Shown in pieces: positions 36,370 to 44,200 of a stretch of 44,200 bases of DNA (its first letter is position 1; every line of letters begins with the position of its first letter). Under the pieces are notes generated by a model that saw only the letters and a list, made by a program, of their open reading frames with translations, was not told where the DNA came from and did no database searches. This DNA comes from Thermoanaerobaculum aquaticum (GTDB taxonomy: Bacteria; Acidobacteriota; UBA4820), in NCBI GenBank assembly GCA_020722885.1, contig DYJZ01000005.1, positions 1-44,200 of the forward strand, in the 5' to 3' direction. The translations under genes and the position numbers were made by a program.

Positions 36370-38310
36370 GTGGCAGAAGAGATTAAAATCACTTTCCCCG
36401 ATGGTAGTACTAAGGCTTTTCCAAAAGGCATAAGCGGGGAAGAGGTGGCAAAGTCAATTTCGGAAAGACTTCTTAACGATGCAGTAGCCGTTAAGATTGA
36501 CGGTGAACCAAAGGATCTTTATATTCCAATAGACAAGGATTGTGAACTGAAGATCATGACGAGCAGAGAAGATGAGTCTATTGATATCTACCGTCACACC
36601 ACGGCCCACCTGCTTGCAAACGCTGTAAAAGAACTTTTTCCGGAATCAAAGATTGCGATAGGGCCTACCATTGAGGATGGATTTTACTATGATTTTGACA
36701 GAGAAACCCCTTTTACTCCTTCCGATCTTGAGAAGATAGAAGAAAAAATGGTTGAAATCTCAAAAAGGGCTCTCCCTATAAGAAGAGAAGAGATGACATG
36801 GCAGGAGGCAAAGGAACTTTTTGAGAAGGAGAATGAGCCGTACAAAGCTGAGCTTGCATACGAAAAAGGGCAGAATGGGAAAGTGTCTATCTATCGTCAG
36901 GGAGAGTTCACCGATTTTTGCCGCGGTCCTCACCTTACGAACACTTCAAAAATAAAGGAGGGAACTTTCAAACTTCTTTCCATAGCGGGGGCTTACTGGA
37001 AGGGGGATGAAAAGAATAAGATGCTCCAGCGCATTTACGGAACCTCCTTTTTCTCAAAAAAAGAACTTCAGGAGTACCTGAAGAAAATTGAAGAAGCAAA
37101 AGAAAGAGATCATAGAAAACTCGGAAAAGAGCTTGACCTCTTCTCTGTTTCAGAAGAGGTGGGTGGAGGGTTAATTCTCTGGCACCCGAAAGGTGCGATG
37201 GTTAGAAAACTCATTGAGGATTTCTGGAGGGATGAGCACCTTAAAAGCGGATACGAATTCGTTTATACGCCCCATGTGGGAAAGTCAGCTCTCTGGGAAA
37301 CTTCAGGACATCTCGATTTTTACAAAGAAAATATGTATCCCTCTATGGAAATGGAGCATCAGACATTTTACACAAAACCAATGAACTGCCCCTTCCATGT
37401 AATGATTTATAAATCCAGACACAGAAGTTACAGGGAACTTCCGCTAAGATGGGCAGAACTTGGAACCGTTTACAGATACGAAAAATCTGGTGTTCTTCAC
37501 GGCTTGATGAGAGTCAGAGGTTTCACACAGGACGATGCCCACCTTTTTGTTCCACCAGACAAAATGGAAGAGGAAGTTATTGGAGTAATAAATTTTACCT
37601 TGAAAATGCTCAAAGCATTTGGTTTTGAAGAGTTCACAGCCTACATAGCCACAAAACCTGAAAAGGCTGTCGGAGAAACACAAAGATGGGAGGACGCCAC
37701 AAAAGCGCTTCAAAGAGCTGCGCAAAACGCCAGAATATCTTATGAATTTGATGAGGGTGGAGGAGCGTTTTACGGTCCAAAAATAGACATAAAGATAAAA
37801 GATGCTCTCAGAAGGGATTGGCAGCTTTCCACGGTTCAGTTTGACTTTAATCTTCCAGAAAAATTTCAGCTGGAGTTTATTGCATCAGACAATAGACCAC
37901 ACCGTCCTTATATGATTCACAGGGCACTTCTTGGAAGTCTTGAAAGATTTTTCGGCATTTTGATTGAGAACTTCAAGGGTGCTTTTCCGCTTTGGTTGTC
38001 GCCCGAACAGATAAGGATTATGCCCATTGCGGACAGACATGTTTCATATGCGGAAAAATTGAGTACCCAATTTAAATCCAGAAACCTGAGAGTTTCAGTA
38101 GATTCAAGAACTGAGAAAATAAACTTAAAAATAAGAGAAGCACAACTTGAAAAAATTCCGTATATGCTTATTGTTGGCGACAAAGAGATTGAGAGTGAGA
38201 CCGTTTCGGTGAGAACGAGAAGCGGTGGAGACAGGGGAGGCAAAAAGATTTCCGAGTTTTTAGAGGATGTTGAGCGAAGAATTCATGAAAAAGATTTGAA
38301 TTTAGAGTAA
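36370..38310 (+). CDS. thrS: Threonyl-tRNA synthetase
   Basis: 646 residues from GTG 36370 (GGAG 5 nt upstream). N-terminal TGS domain (1-62), then the editing domain (IYRHTTAHLLANAVKELFP, DFCRGPHLTNT), then the class II core: MNCPFHVMIYKSRHRSYRELPLRWAELGTVYRYE (zinc Cys), GFTQDDAHLF (zinc His), GGGAFYGPKIDI, YMIHRALLGSLERFFGILIE (zinc His and motif 3), followed by the anticodon-binding domain. Heads the conserved thrS-infC-rpmI-rplT cluster. Confidence 0.98.
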   Translation: MAEEIKITFPDGSTKAFPKGISGEEVAKSISERLLNDAVAVKIDGEPKDLYIPIDKDCELKIMTSREDESIDIYRHTTAHLLANAVKELFPESKIAIGPTIEDGFYYDFDRETPFTPSDLEKIEEKMVEISKRALPIRREEMTWQEAKELFEKENEPYKAELAYEKGQNGKVSIYRQGEFTDFCRGPHLTNTSKIKEGTFKLLSIAGAYWKGDEKNKMLQRIYGTSFFSKKELQEYLKKIEEAKERDHRKLGKELDLFSVSEEVGGGLILWHPKGAMVRKLIEDFWRDEHLKSGYEFVYTPHVGKSALWETSGHLDFYKENMYPSMEMEHQTFYTKPMNCPFHVMIYKSRHRSYRELPLRWAELGTVYRYEKSGVLHGLMRVRGFTQDDAHLFVPPDKMEEEVIGVINFTLKMLKAFGFEEFTAYIATKPEKAVGETQRWEDATKALQRAAQNARISYEFDEGGGAFYGPKIDIKIKDALRRDWQLSTVQFDFNLPEKFQLEFIASDNRPHRPYMIHRALLGSLERFFGILIENFKGAFPLWLSPEQIRIMPIADRHVSYAEKLSTQFKSRNLRVSVDSRTEKINLKIREAQLEKIPYMLIVGDKEIESETVSVRTRSGGDRGGKKISEFLEDVERRIHEKDLNLE

Positions 38311-38324
38311 TAAAGGAGGCAGTC

Positions 38325-38846
38325 ATTAGAGAAACAGGAGAAAAAGATTTAAGAATTAACAGCGAAATAAGATGTAAAGAAGTTCGTGTTGTTGACGAGA
38401 AGGGTGCAATGCTTGGAGTTATGAGCACGGAAGATGCGCTAAGAATTGCGGGGGCGAGAGGACTTGATTTGATTGAAATTGCTCCCAAAGCGGAGCCTCC
38501 CGTATGCAGAATAATGGATTTTGGCAAATTCATTTACGGAGAAAAGAAAAAGGCTCAGGAAGCCAAGAAAAAACAGAAGGTAATAGTAGTTAAAGAAATA
38601 AAGTTAAGACCTAAGATAGAAGAACATGATTATCAGGTAAAAAAAAGGCAAATGGAAGGATTTTTAAAAGAAGGGAACAAAGTAAAGATAAGCGTAAGAT
38701 TCAGAGGAAGGGAGATTTCGCACCCAGAAATGGCTCATCAGCTTCTTTTAAGACTTGCTGCAGACCTTTCAAATGTATCAAAAATTGAGCGCGTACCAGA
38801 TATGGACAACTGGACAATGGTAATGGTTCTTGCGCCAAAGAAATAA
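38325..38846 (+). CDS. infC: Translation initiation factor IF-3, ATT start
   Basis: The track begins at an internal ATG (38409). Upstream in the same frame the IF-3 N-terminal sequence is clear (RINSEIRCKEVRVVDEKGAMLG), and the only suitable start is ATT at 38325, 5 nt after AAAGGAGG. A 173-residue protein results, normal for IF-3. In E. coli infC also uses AUU, which lets IF-3 repress its own translation by rejecting non-standard starts; the same autoregulation is inferred here. Domains: N-terminal (1-75, GARGLDLIEIAPKAEPPVCRIMDFGKF), lysine-rich linker, C-terminal RNA-binding domain (KVKISVRFRGREISHPEMA). Confidence 0.96.
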   Translation: MRETGEKDLRINSEIRCKEVRVVDEKGAMLGVMSTEDALRIAGARGLDLIEIAPKAEPPVCRIMDFGKFIYGEKKKAQEAKKKQKVIVVKEIKLRPKIEEHDYQVKKRQMEGFLKEGNKVKISVRFRGREISHPEMAHQLLLRLAADLSNVSKIERVPDMDNWTMVMVLAPKK

Positions 38847-38861
38847 ATGGAGGATTAAGAT

Positions 38862-39059
38862 ATGCCGAAGATGAAAACAAACAAAAGTGCGGCAAAGAGG
38901 TTTAAAATGACGGCAACAGGTAAAGTGAAAAGAAATCATGCCTTTCACCGTCATATTCTTTCAACTAAAAGCAGGAAAAGAAAGAACAGGCTTCTTGCTC
39001 CCGAGATGGTTGACAAAACAAACCTCAAAAAAGTTAGAAGAATGCTTATTAGTGCGTGA
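38862..39059 (+). CDS. rpmI: Ribosomal protein bL35
   Basis: 65 residues, strongly basic: [47 protein letters not shown] upstream. Lies 15 nt after infC and 9 nt before rplT, the standard order. Confidence 0.97.
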   Translation: MPKMKTNKSAAKRFKMTATGKVKRNHAFHRHILSTKSRKRKNRLLAPEMVDKTNLKKVRRMLISA

Positions 39060-39068
39060 GGTAGAAAG

Positions 39069-39428
39069 ATGGCAAGAGTTAAAAGAGGAAGCAATAAAGT
39101 AGAAAGAAGAAAGAAAATCTTTAAACTTGCGAAGGGTTATTTTGGCTCTAAACACAGGCTCTACAGAACTGCAAAAGAACAGGTTGAAAGGTCGCTTGCC
39201 TATGCCTTTGTCGGAAGAAAGCAAAAGAAAAGAGACTTTAGAAGAATGTTCACTATAAGGATAAATGCAGCGGTCAGACCTTTTGGAATTTCCTACAGCA
39301 GGTTTATGGACGGATTGAAAAAAGCAAATCTTGAACTCGACAGAAAGGTTCTTGCTCAGTTAGCAGTGGAAGACGAAGCGGCTTTTTCAACTCTTGTTGA
39401 AAAAGCTAAATTTGCTTTAGGACGATAA
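39069..39428 (+). CDS. rplT: Ribosomal protein bL20
   Basis: 119 residues: [77 protein letters not shown] 23S rRNA assembly protein that in many bacteria also represses this operon. Followed at once by a terminator hairpin. Confidence 0.98.
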   Translation: MARVKRGSNKVERRKKIFKLAKGYFGSKHRLYRTAKEQVERSLAYAFVGRKQKKRDFRRMFTIRINAAVRPFGISYSRFMDGLKKANLELDRKVLAQLAVEDEAAFSTLVEKAKFALGR

Positions 39429-39449
39429 AAAGCCATTTTTCGGCTTTTT
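39427..39449 (+). terminator. Intrinsic terminator after rplT, adjacent to next start codon
   Basis: AAAAAGCC (39427-39434), loop ATTTTTC, GGCTTTTT (39442-39449). It overlaps the rplT stop codon region and ends 8 nt before the ATG of the PATAN gene. Confidence 0.75.
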
Positions 39450-39457
39450 AGAAAGAT

Positions 39458-40612
39458 ATGGCGTTATCAGGCGATTTTGCCACGATGCCACTTCCTGATC
39501 TTCTTCAGTGGCTGGCTTACAGCCAGAAGACGGGGATACTTATACTCTCGAAAAATGAAATAGTCAAAGAAATTTATTTTCAATCCGGTAAGATTGTTGC
39601 CTCGTCATCCAATGACCCGAGAGAATATTTTGGACAATTCCTTCTCTCATATGGAAAACTTTCGGAAGAGCAACTTCTCACCGCATTTAGCAGGCAGGCC
39701 CAAACAGGAGTAAAAATAGGGAGAATTCTTGTTGACGAAGGAATTCTTGAAGAGCAGGAAGTTCAGAAATTCTTAAGGATAAAAGCGGAAGAGACAATCT
39801 ACGATCTTTTCCTCTGGGGCGAAAAGGGGGAATTTAAGTTTTTTAACGACGCGACAGGAGAGGGGAATGCTGTCCCTATTGAAATGGAAGTTACATCAAT
39901 CCTTATGGAAGGTACCCGAAGGTCTGACGAATGGGAGAGAATAAGAAAAGTATTTCCAAATTCAAGTGTTATAGTGAAAGTCAGTGCTGATAACTTAACG
40001 AAGGAAGTTCTTGACGACCCTGTTTTTAATAGGGTCGTTCAAATTCTTGAATCACCGAGAAGAATAGCAGATGTATGCCTCGCTTTTCATTCAAACGATT
40101 TTGCAGTTTACAAGACACTTTTTGATCTATATTCATTCGGCTTGATAGAAGCTCACATGGGAGAAGAGGCAGAGCAAAAAGAAGAGAAAAAAGCAAGAGA
40201 TGAAGAAATAAGACTTTTATCCAATCAGGCGCTGAAAGAATATAACAGCGGTGAGTTCGAAAAATCGATTCAGATATTTAAGTACATACTTGCAATTGAT
40301 CCCAACCACGCATTTTCAAAAATGATGATAAAAAAAGCTCACGAAGAAATAAAAGAGACTTTAATTAGCAGTGACTTTACTATAGAGCATGTTCCTTACC
40401 TCAAAAGAACAGTCACTCCTCTTGACGAATTCAATTTTACTCCTCAGGAAAACTATATTTTAAGTAGAATAAATGGTTTTAATTCAGTTCAATCTATTAT
40501 AAGAATTTCACCCATTCAGGAACTTCAGGCACTTATGATTTTTAAGAAGCTTGCCAAAGACGGTCTTATAGGTTTTCTGCCGCCCTCTCCAGCAACGGGA
40601 ACTCAAAGGTAG
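39458..40612 (+). CDS. PATAN (DUF4388) domain protein with TPR-like segment
   Basis: 384 residues, cytoplasmic. Residues 1-110 or so are a PATAN/DUF4388 domain: LSGDFATMPLPDLLQWLAYSQKTGILILS, EIYFQSGKIVASSSNDPREYFGQFLL, FLRIKAEETIYDLFLW. Residues about 245-300 resemble a TPR (SNQALKEYNSGEFEKSIQIFKYILAIDPNHAFSKMMIKKA). The C-terminal about 60 residues form a winged-helix-like block (ILSRINGFNSVQSIIRI). PATAN proteins commonly join receiver-based regulatory and polarity systems, so it may be functionally related to the acidic response regulator at the left end, though they are not linked in the window. The start has only a weak RBS (AGAAAG) beside the terminator. Confidence 0.88.
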   Translation: MALSGDFATMPLPDLLQWLAYSQKTGILILSKNEIVKEIYFQSGKIVASSSNDPREYFGQFLLSYGKLSEEQLLTAFSRQAQTGVKIGRILVDEGILEEQEVQKFLRIKAEETIYDLFLWGEKGEFKFFNDATGEGNAVPIEMEVTSILMEGTRRSDEWERIRKVFPNSSVIVKVSADNLTKEVLDDPVFNRVVQILESPRRIADVCLAFHSNDFAVYKTLFDLYSFGLIEAHMGEEAEQKEEKKARDEEIRLLSNQALKEYNSGEFEKSIQIFKYILAIDPNHAFSKMMIKKAHEEIKETLISSDFTIEHVPYLKRTVTPLDEFNFTPQENYILSRINGFNSVQSIIRISPIQELQALMIFKKLAKDGLIGFLPPSPATGTQR

Positions 40613-40762
40613 TAATTTTTCTCGGTTTGACAAAATTATTTAGAAAAGTCCACTATGTTTGAAATTCTATCAGAGGTTGTTTTTTTTGTGAAAGAAGGTA
40701 TACCATATTTAGTGAAAAGGATGATGAAGAGCGGGAAATGATGAAAAGAAGGAGTTGATAAC

Positions 40763-40804
40763 ATGTTCAAAGTTGCCGCATCTATTGTAAGATTGTTGTG
40801 GTGA
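40763..40804 (+). CDS. Possible 13-codon leader peptide before DUF6717 gene
   Basis: AAGGAG precedes an ATG giving MFKVAASIVRLLW and a TGA that abuts the RBS (GGTGAAG) of the next gene. Very short, so it may be chance. The 200-nt gap between 40612 and the next gene otherwise holds only a TTGACA at about 40626 without a clear -10. Confidence 0.2.
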   Translation: MFKVAASIVRLLW

Positions 40805-40816
40805 GGTGAAGAAAGT

Positions 40817-41506
40817 ATGCTTAAAATAGACATAAGTATTTGCATTGTATTCCTTCTAGCGCTTTGCTTTTGGGCGAGAGGGCTTTGGCGGAGAAATAAA
40901 AGCGACCTTATCCTAAGTATCTTCATTTTTATTACCGCGGTTGTTATTTATACTCAATTTTATTCGTTAACTTCGCTGACGGGAGTTCCGTGGATGACCT
41001 TGCTTGGATATTCCGTTGTGGCGGCAAGTATTGGTACGGTTAAGCGAACAAGTGAAAGAAGCAAGATGTTTTTTATTGCTGCTGTTTTTGTCCCAGCATT
41101 GTTAAGCGCTTTCAGCTTTGTGATAGAGCGGAATTGGAGTGCACCGCCAAACTCCCTGATGGTCATTGCACCTTACAGACACGCGGGAACTTGGGTTTTT
41201 GACGATCCTCAAGTGGGACTGAAGGCAGAACCATTTGTTTCCGGAATTCCAGAGATGATCGACAAAATGGTGGCAGATGCAAAGATCAAGGACGCAGATA
41301 GAGGGTTTCGACTAATCTTCTCAACCGACCCGTTTCCAGGGTACCAGACAAAAATTGTATGGCGACGCGCGGAAAATGGTGGCAACTGGTATTACTCAGA
41401 AGATTATAAAGCTGAAGGCTGGCTTTGTCCGGCCCTTTTTAAGTATTTCAAGAAGGCCCCAAAGCAAATATATGTAAAGGCAGAGGCGAAAGGAATGAGC
41501 AATTAA
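40817..41506 (+). CDS. DUF6717 protein with N-terminal membrane segments
   Basis: 229 residues. Residues 1-110 contain about four hydrophobic helices (ISICIVFLLALCFWA, LILSIFIFITAVVIYTQFY, MTLLGYSVVAASIGTV, MFFIAAVFVPALLSAFSFVI). The C-terminal about 115 residues match my memory of DUF6717: PYRHAGTWVFDDPQVGL, FVSGIPEMIDKMV, GFRLIFSTDPFPGYQTKIVWRR, GNWYYSEDY, AEGWLCPALFKYF. The family is uncharacterised and often found as a stand-alone soluble domain; the fused membrane part would anchor it. Surrounded by repeats, so possibly acquired. Confidence 0.8.
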   Translation: MLKIDISICIVFLLALCFWARGLWRRNKSDLILSIFIFITAVVIYTQFYSLTSLTGVPWMTLLGYSVVAASIGTVKRTSERSKMFFIAAVFVPALLSAFSFVIERNWSAPPNSLMVIAPYRHAGTWVFDDPQVGLKAEPFVSGIPEMIDKMVADAKIKDADRGFRLIFSTDPFPGYQTKIVWRRAENGGNWYYSEDYKAEGWLCPALFKYFKKAPKQIYVKAEAKGMSN

Positions 41507-41567
41507 AATGGTTAAACGCTGGCAATTTTTGAAAAAGCAATTTCTCCCCTCAAAGGTTGAGAGGCGA

Positions 41568-41675
41568 TAAGCGCACTGCCTAACTCACGAAGGCTGTTTC
41601 GCAGTGACAGTTTTTTCCAATAAGGAAGATTGCTTCGCCTGTTACAGCTCCGAAGGAGCACTCGCAATGACAGGT
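41568..41675. repeat. R3 dispersed repeat, copy 5
   Basis: Contains GGAAGATTGCTTCGCC, CGAAGGAGC and CTCGCAATGACAGG in the same orientation as copies 1 and 4. The sequence from 41507 to 41567 shows nothing recognisable. Confidence 0.6.
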
Positions 41676-41734
41676 TTTTTCTTTTTCTCTTCCCTCTTAA
41701 CATCTTCTTTCTCCCCATGAAAAACCAGTATGTT

Positions 41735-41800
41735 AAAGGATTTCACACTGCAAAAGTTCAGAAACATATGAGACTTTTCTGTGGAAAAAAGCTCGAAAGG
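41735..41800. repeat. R2 repeat, copy C (partial, reverse orientation)
   Basis: Reverse complement of the right half of R2: TGCAAAAGTTCAGAAACATA, GAGACTTTTCTGTGG and AGCTCGAAAGGAG correspond to the segment 36125-36178. Confidence 0.7.
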
Positions 41801-41825
41801 AGAAAGGAGGATCGCTTTCTGCTTT

Positions 41826-41989
41826 AATTCCTGGCTCGCGCGCACCGAAGAACAAAAGGCGCAGGGACATTCCTAAAGAACTTGAAACATTTGCCCGTTT
41901 TTATGGAGGTCAAAAATGAATTTGTCTTGCTGCCTTTCCTTCCCAGAAAGTCTCAAATGTTGTGGACTTCTACATCGCTTTGACAAATT
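41826..41989. repeat. R1 repeat, copy C (reverse orientation)
   Basis: Reverse complement of copy B. It ends at the -35 of the C25 peptidase promoter. On the plus strand it contains a 31-codon ORF (41916-42011) with GGAGG 6 nt upstream, beginning MNLSCCLSFP and containing KCCGLL. Confidence 0.85.
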
Positions 41990-42009
41990 AGTACAATTGA
42001 GAATAAAAT
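41980..42009 (+). promoter_or_regulatory. Promoter of C25 peptidase gene, -35 inside repeat R1
   Basis: TTGACA (41980-41985), then ATAAAA after 17 nt or TAAAAT (42004-42009) after 18 nt. The transcript would have a leader of about 70 nt before the ATG at 42086. Confidence 0.6.
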
Positions 42010-42085
42010 AAAACCTGAAGTATTGTTGTAGGTGAGGTGTTTTGTGGCTAAAATCTTCGAAATTTTAAATTTGTAGGGAGTAAAT

Positions 42086-44200
42086 ATGAAAAGATTTTAT
42101 CTTTCACTTCTAATGCTGTTTTTAGCTGTTAATGTTTTTTGCGCTGAATGGGTTCCGGTTTCAAGCACCAAACCTGAAAAAGTGAAAATTGAGTTAATTT
42201 CAGATAGCGATGGTAAAACAACATTTTCAGTTTCCATACCAGGCTTTTTTGTTGATCGGGTTAAAATAGAGGGGGAAGAATATACGGTTATAAAATTGTA
42301 TGAAGGTTCCAACCTTATGGAGAAAGGGTGTCCAACTCTTCCTTTTGTTGTTGCAAACATTGCATTAAAGTCTGAAGGGGAGGTTGTTGTAAAGAGTGAG
42401 GAGTATGACACTTTCAGTATTAAAGTAGATAAGTATCTTCCTTCCAGAGGACATTTTACAAGGGATATTGATCCTGAGAGTGTTCCCTATGTTTTCTCTG
42501 AGGTATATGATAAAAACGGTTACTACCCTGAGGTTACAGCTACAGCAAGAGAGCCTTTTATATTGAGAAATGTTCGAGGAACGAATATTCAGGTTGTTCC
42601 ATTTCAATACAATCCTCAGACAGGGGAGATGAAAATACATCCAAAGGTTCTTGTTACAGTAAGAACAGAGGGAAGTGGCGGAAAGAACATACTAACATCT
42701 AAGATGAGGGTTCCAGAATCGATAGAATTTAAAAAAGTTTACAAAAGAGAATTTCTCAATTACGATTCTTTTTCACAAAGATACACAGCAATAAGTGAGG
42801 TAGGGAAACTTCTTATAATTACCTATGATTCTTTTTATGACTCAATGCTTCCGTTTATGTACTGGAAACTGCAAAAGGGGATACCAACGGAGATGGTAAA
42901 ACTTTCAACGATAGGGACGACTGCGGAGCAGGTACAGAGTTACATCCAGAACTACTACAACACAAATGGTGTGACCTACATTCTTCTTGTTGGAGATTCG
43001 GCGCAAATGCCATATTTTACGGGGAATGTAGGTAATTTCACAAGCGAACCTTCAGATCCCCGTTATGCTCTTCTTTCAGGAAGCGATAATTACCCGGAAG
43101 CGTTTGTTTCAAGATTTCCTGCGCAGAATACCACACAGGTTTCGGTGATGGTGAACAGAGTCATAAATTATGAAAAATATCCCGATTCATCAGCAACCTG
43201 GTATCATCAGGCTTTTGGAATAGGGTCAGATGAAGATGGTGAAACTGGTTTAAAAGATTGGCAAAGAATAAATTTGCTTAAAGACAAATTACTTGCCCCG
43301 AACTACAATTACACCCAATTTGACCAGATATTTGACCCTGGAGCAACTGCAACCCAGGTTTCCAATTCTGTTAACAGTGGAAGAGGAATAGGGCTATACA
43401 TAGGTCATGGTTCTCAGACTTCCTGGGGAACGACAGGTTTTTCCACAACCGATATAGCAAGTTTAACCAACACCAACATGTTTCCTTTCATACTTGATGT
43501 TGCCTGTGTAAATGGGAACTTTGCTTATTCAAGTGATTGCTTTGGAGAGAAATGGCTTCAGGTTGGAACATCATCAGAACCGAAAGGTGCCATAGCCATA
43601 TATGCCTCATCCACGAATCAGTCGTGGGTTCCACCCTGTGATGCACAATCTGCAAGCGTTGATTTGATAGTAAATGAAACATACCACACAGTAGGAGCAA
43701 TCTGTGTTAACGGATGTATGGCTGGAATGGATCTGTGGGATCCAACTGAAGCAGGGCAGCTTTATCAGCAATGGCACATATTCGGTGATGCTTCAACTAT
43801 GATTTACACTGATACTCCTACAGCAATGGTGGTGAATCACGATGGTTTTTTAGTGATAGGAGAAAATTCATATCAGGTTAATGTGGGGATCTCAAATGCT
43901 CTCTGCGCTCTTTATGACGAAACAGGTCACATTCTTTACGGACAAGCGTATACAGACTCAAGTGGAAATGCAACAATAACACTCAACCCGGTTCCTCAGG
44001 CAACTATGACTCTCACTTTAACGGTAACCGCTTTCAATAAAATGCCATATTTTGGAACTGTAGATGTAATGGCGCCTTCAGGTCCTTTTCTTGTTTATGC
44101 AGGAAAAGGCGAATTTACTGAGATAGTGGGGGATGGTGACACCAATTTTGACAGAGGTGAGAAGTGGTCTGTTGAGGTATATTTGAAAAATGTTGGTAGT
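42086..44200 (+). CDS. Gingipain-type C25 cysteine peptidase, secreted (3' end outside window)
   Basis: Missing from the ORF track because it runs off the right edge: 705 codons without a stop. RBS TAGGGAG precedes the ATG. Signal peptide MKRFYLSLLMLFLAVNVFC, then an about 200-residue prodomain-like region, then the C25 catalytic domain: LLIITYDSFYDSMLPFMYWK, YILLVGDSAQMPYF, YPEAFVSRFPA, catalytic H441 in YIGHGSQTSW and C474 in LDVACVNGNF. Spacing of 33 equals that of RgpB (H211/C244, from memory). After it come an Ig-like beta domain (about 590-660) and the start of a CARDB-like repeat (GDTNFDRGEKWSVEVYLKNVG). A secreted or surface endopeptidase; specificity is not predictable. Whether it has a type IX or other C-terminal sorting domain lies beyond the window. 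Confidence 0.95.
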   Translation, partial: MKRFYLSLLMLFLAVNVFCAEWVPVSSTKPEKVKIELISDSDGKTTFSVSIPGFFVDRVKIEGEEYTVIKLYEGSNLMEKGCPTLPFVVANIALKSEGEVVVKSEEYDTFSIKVDKYLPSRGHFTRDIDPESVPYVFSEVYDKNGYYPEVTATAREPFILRNVRGTNIQVVPFQYNPQTGEMKIHPKVLVTVRTEGSGGKNILTSKMRVPESIEFKKVYKREFLNYDSFSQRYTAISEVGKLLIITYDSFYDSMLPFMYWKLQKGIPTEMVKLSTIGTTAEQVQSYIQNYYNTNGVTYILLVGDSAQMPYFTGNVGNFTSEPSDPRYALLSGSDNYPEAFVSRFPAQNTTQVSVMVNRVINYEKYPDSSATWYHQAFGIGSDEDGETGLKDWQRINLLKDKLLAPNYNYTQFDQIFDPGATATQVSNSVNSGRGIGLYIGHGSQTSWGTTGFSTTDIASLTNTNMFPFILDVACVNGNFAYSSDCFGEKWLQVGTSSEPKGAIAIYASSTNQSWVPPCDAQSASVDLIVNETYHTVGAICVNGCMAGMDLWDPTEAGQLYQQWHIFGDASTMIYTDTPTAMVVNHDGFLVIGENSYQVNVGISNALCALYDETGHILYGQAYTDSSGNATITLNPVPQATMTLTLTVTAFNKMPYFGTVDVMAPSGPFLVYAGKGEFTEIVGDGDTNFDRGEKWSVEVYLKNVGS

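Overview
The window reads as chromosomal DNA from an AT-rich, probably anaerobic, diderm-type bacterium. Evidence for anaerobic metabolism is a five-domain-type pyruvate:ferredoxin oxidoreductase. Several proteins have a style I associate with Acidobacteriota and relatives such as Aminicenantia or Holophagae: a response regulator with a very long Glu/Pro linker and a conserved C-terminal helix, a PATAN (DUF4388) protein with a TPR, an Hfq-like protein with a disordered N-terminus, and a gingipain-type C25 peptidase. That placement is inference from gene style and gene order; no marker tree was run.

Layout. 1-263: repeat and promoter. 264-2646: two small CheW-like proteins and a CheY-like regulator, followed by valS. 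5397-6711: a small membrane-anchored protein and an adenosine-deaminase-family enzyme. Minus strand 6708-9966: ricT-like PSP1 gene, hfq-like gene, pdxA and serS in one tightly overlapping operon. Minus strand 10104-14364: secreted cyclophilin, LivK-type binding protein, GAF/HD-GYP protein and yjbQ. 14365-15048 holds repeats. 15049-16388 is a class II photolyase whose N-terminus appears frameshifted. Minus strand 16398-19908 is a complete pstSCAB phosphate transporter. 20 to 23.4 kb is an accessory, decaying patch: two tandem lipoprotein paralogues of a gluzincin-type metallopeptidase (one with an in-frame TGA, one lacking HExxH and frameshifted), an orphan fragment and a split membrane protein. 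23540-29860: PFOR and secA. 30213-33559: DUF4870 protein, tsaB, ispH (minus), aldehyde dehydrogenase. 33564-35714 (minus): RelA/SpoT. 36272-40612: tRNA-Val(GAC), thrS, infC (ATT start), rpmI, rplT, PATAN protein. 40817-41506: DUF6717 membrane protein. 42086 to the right edge: a C25 peptidase that runs out of the window.

Intergenic structure is the most distinctive aspect. A composite two-part repeat (called R1 and R2 here) occurs three times, always in the same internal order, and its R1 end abuts or supplies a TTGACA -35 box pointing into a neighbouring gene in at least two copies. A third repeat (R3, containing CATTGCGAG / GAAGCAATC words) occurs five times. Intrinsic terminators repeatedly sit only a few bases upstream of the next gene's start codon, which suggests attenuation or readthrough-controlled operons. 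Promoters follow a standard sigma-70-like TTGACA-(16 to 18)-TAAAAT/TAAATT/TATAAT pattern.

Three genes appear broken by one-base changes in homopolymer runs. These may be true decay or assembly errors; only reads can tell. I did not find a CRISPR array, prophage, intact insertion sequence or secondary-metabolite cluster. The best candidates for something undescribed are the R1-R2 promoter-bearing element with its conserved Cys-rich mini-ORF, and the paired lipoprotein peptidase/pseudopeptidase locus.
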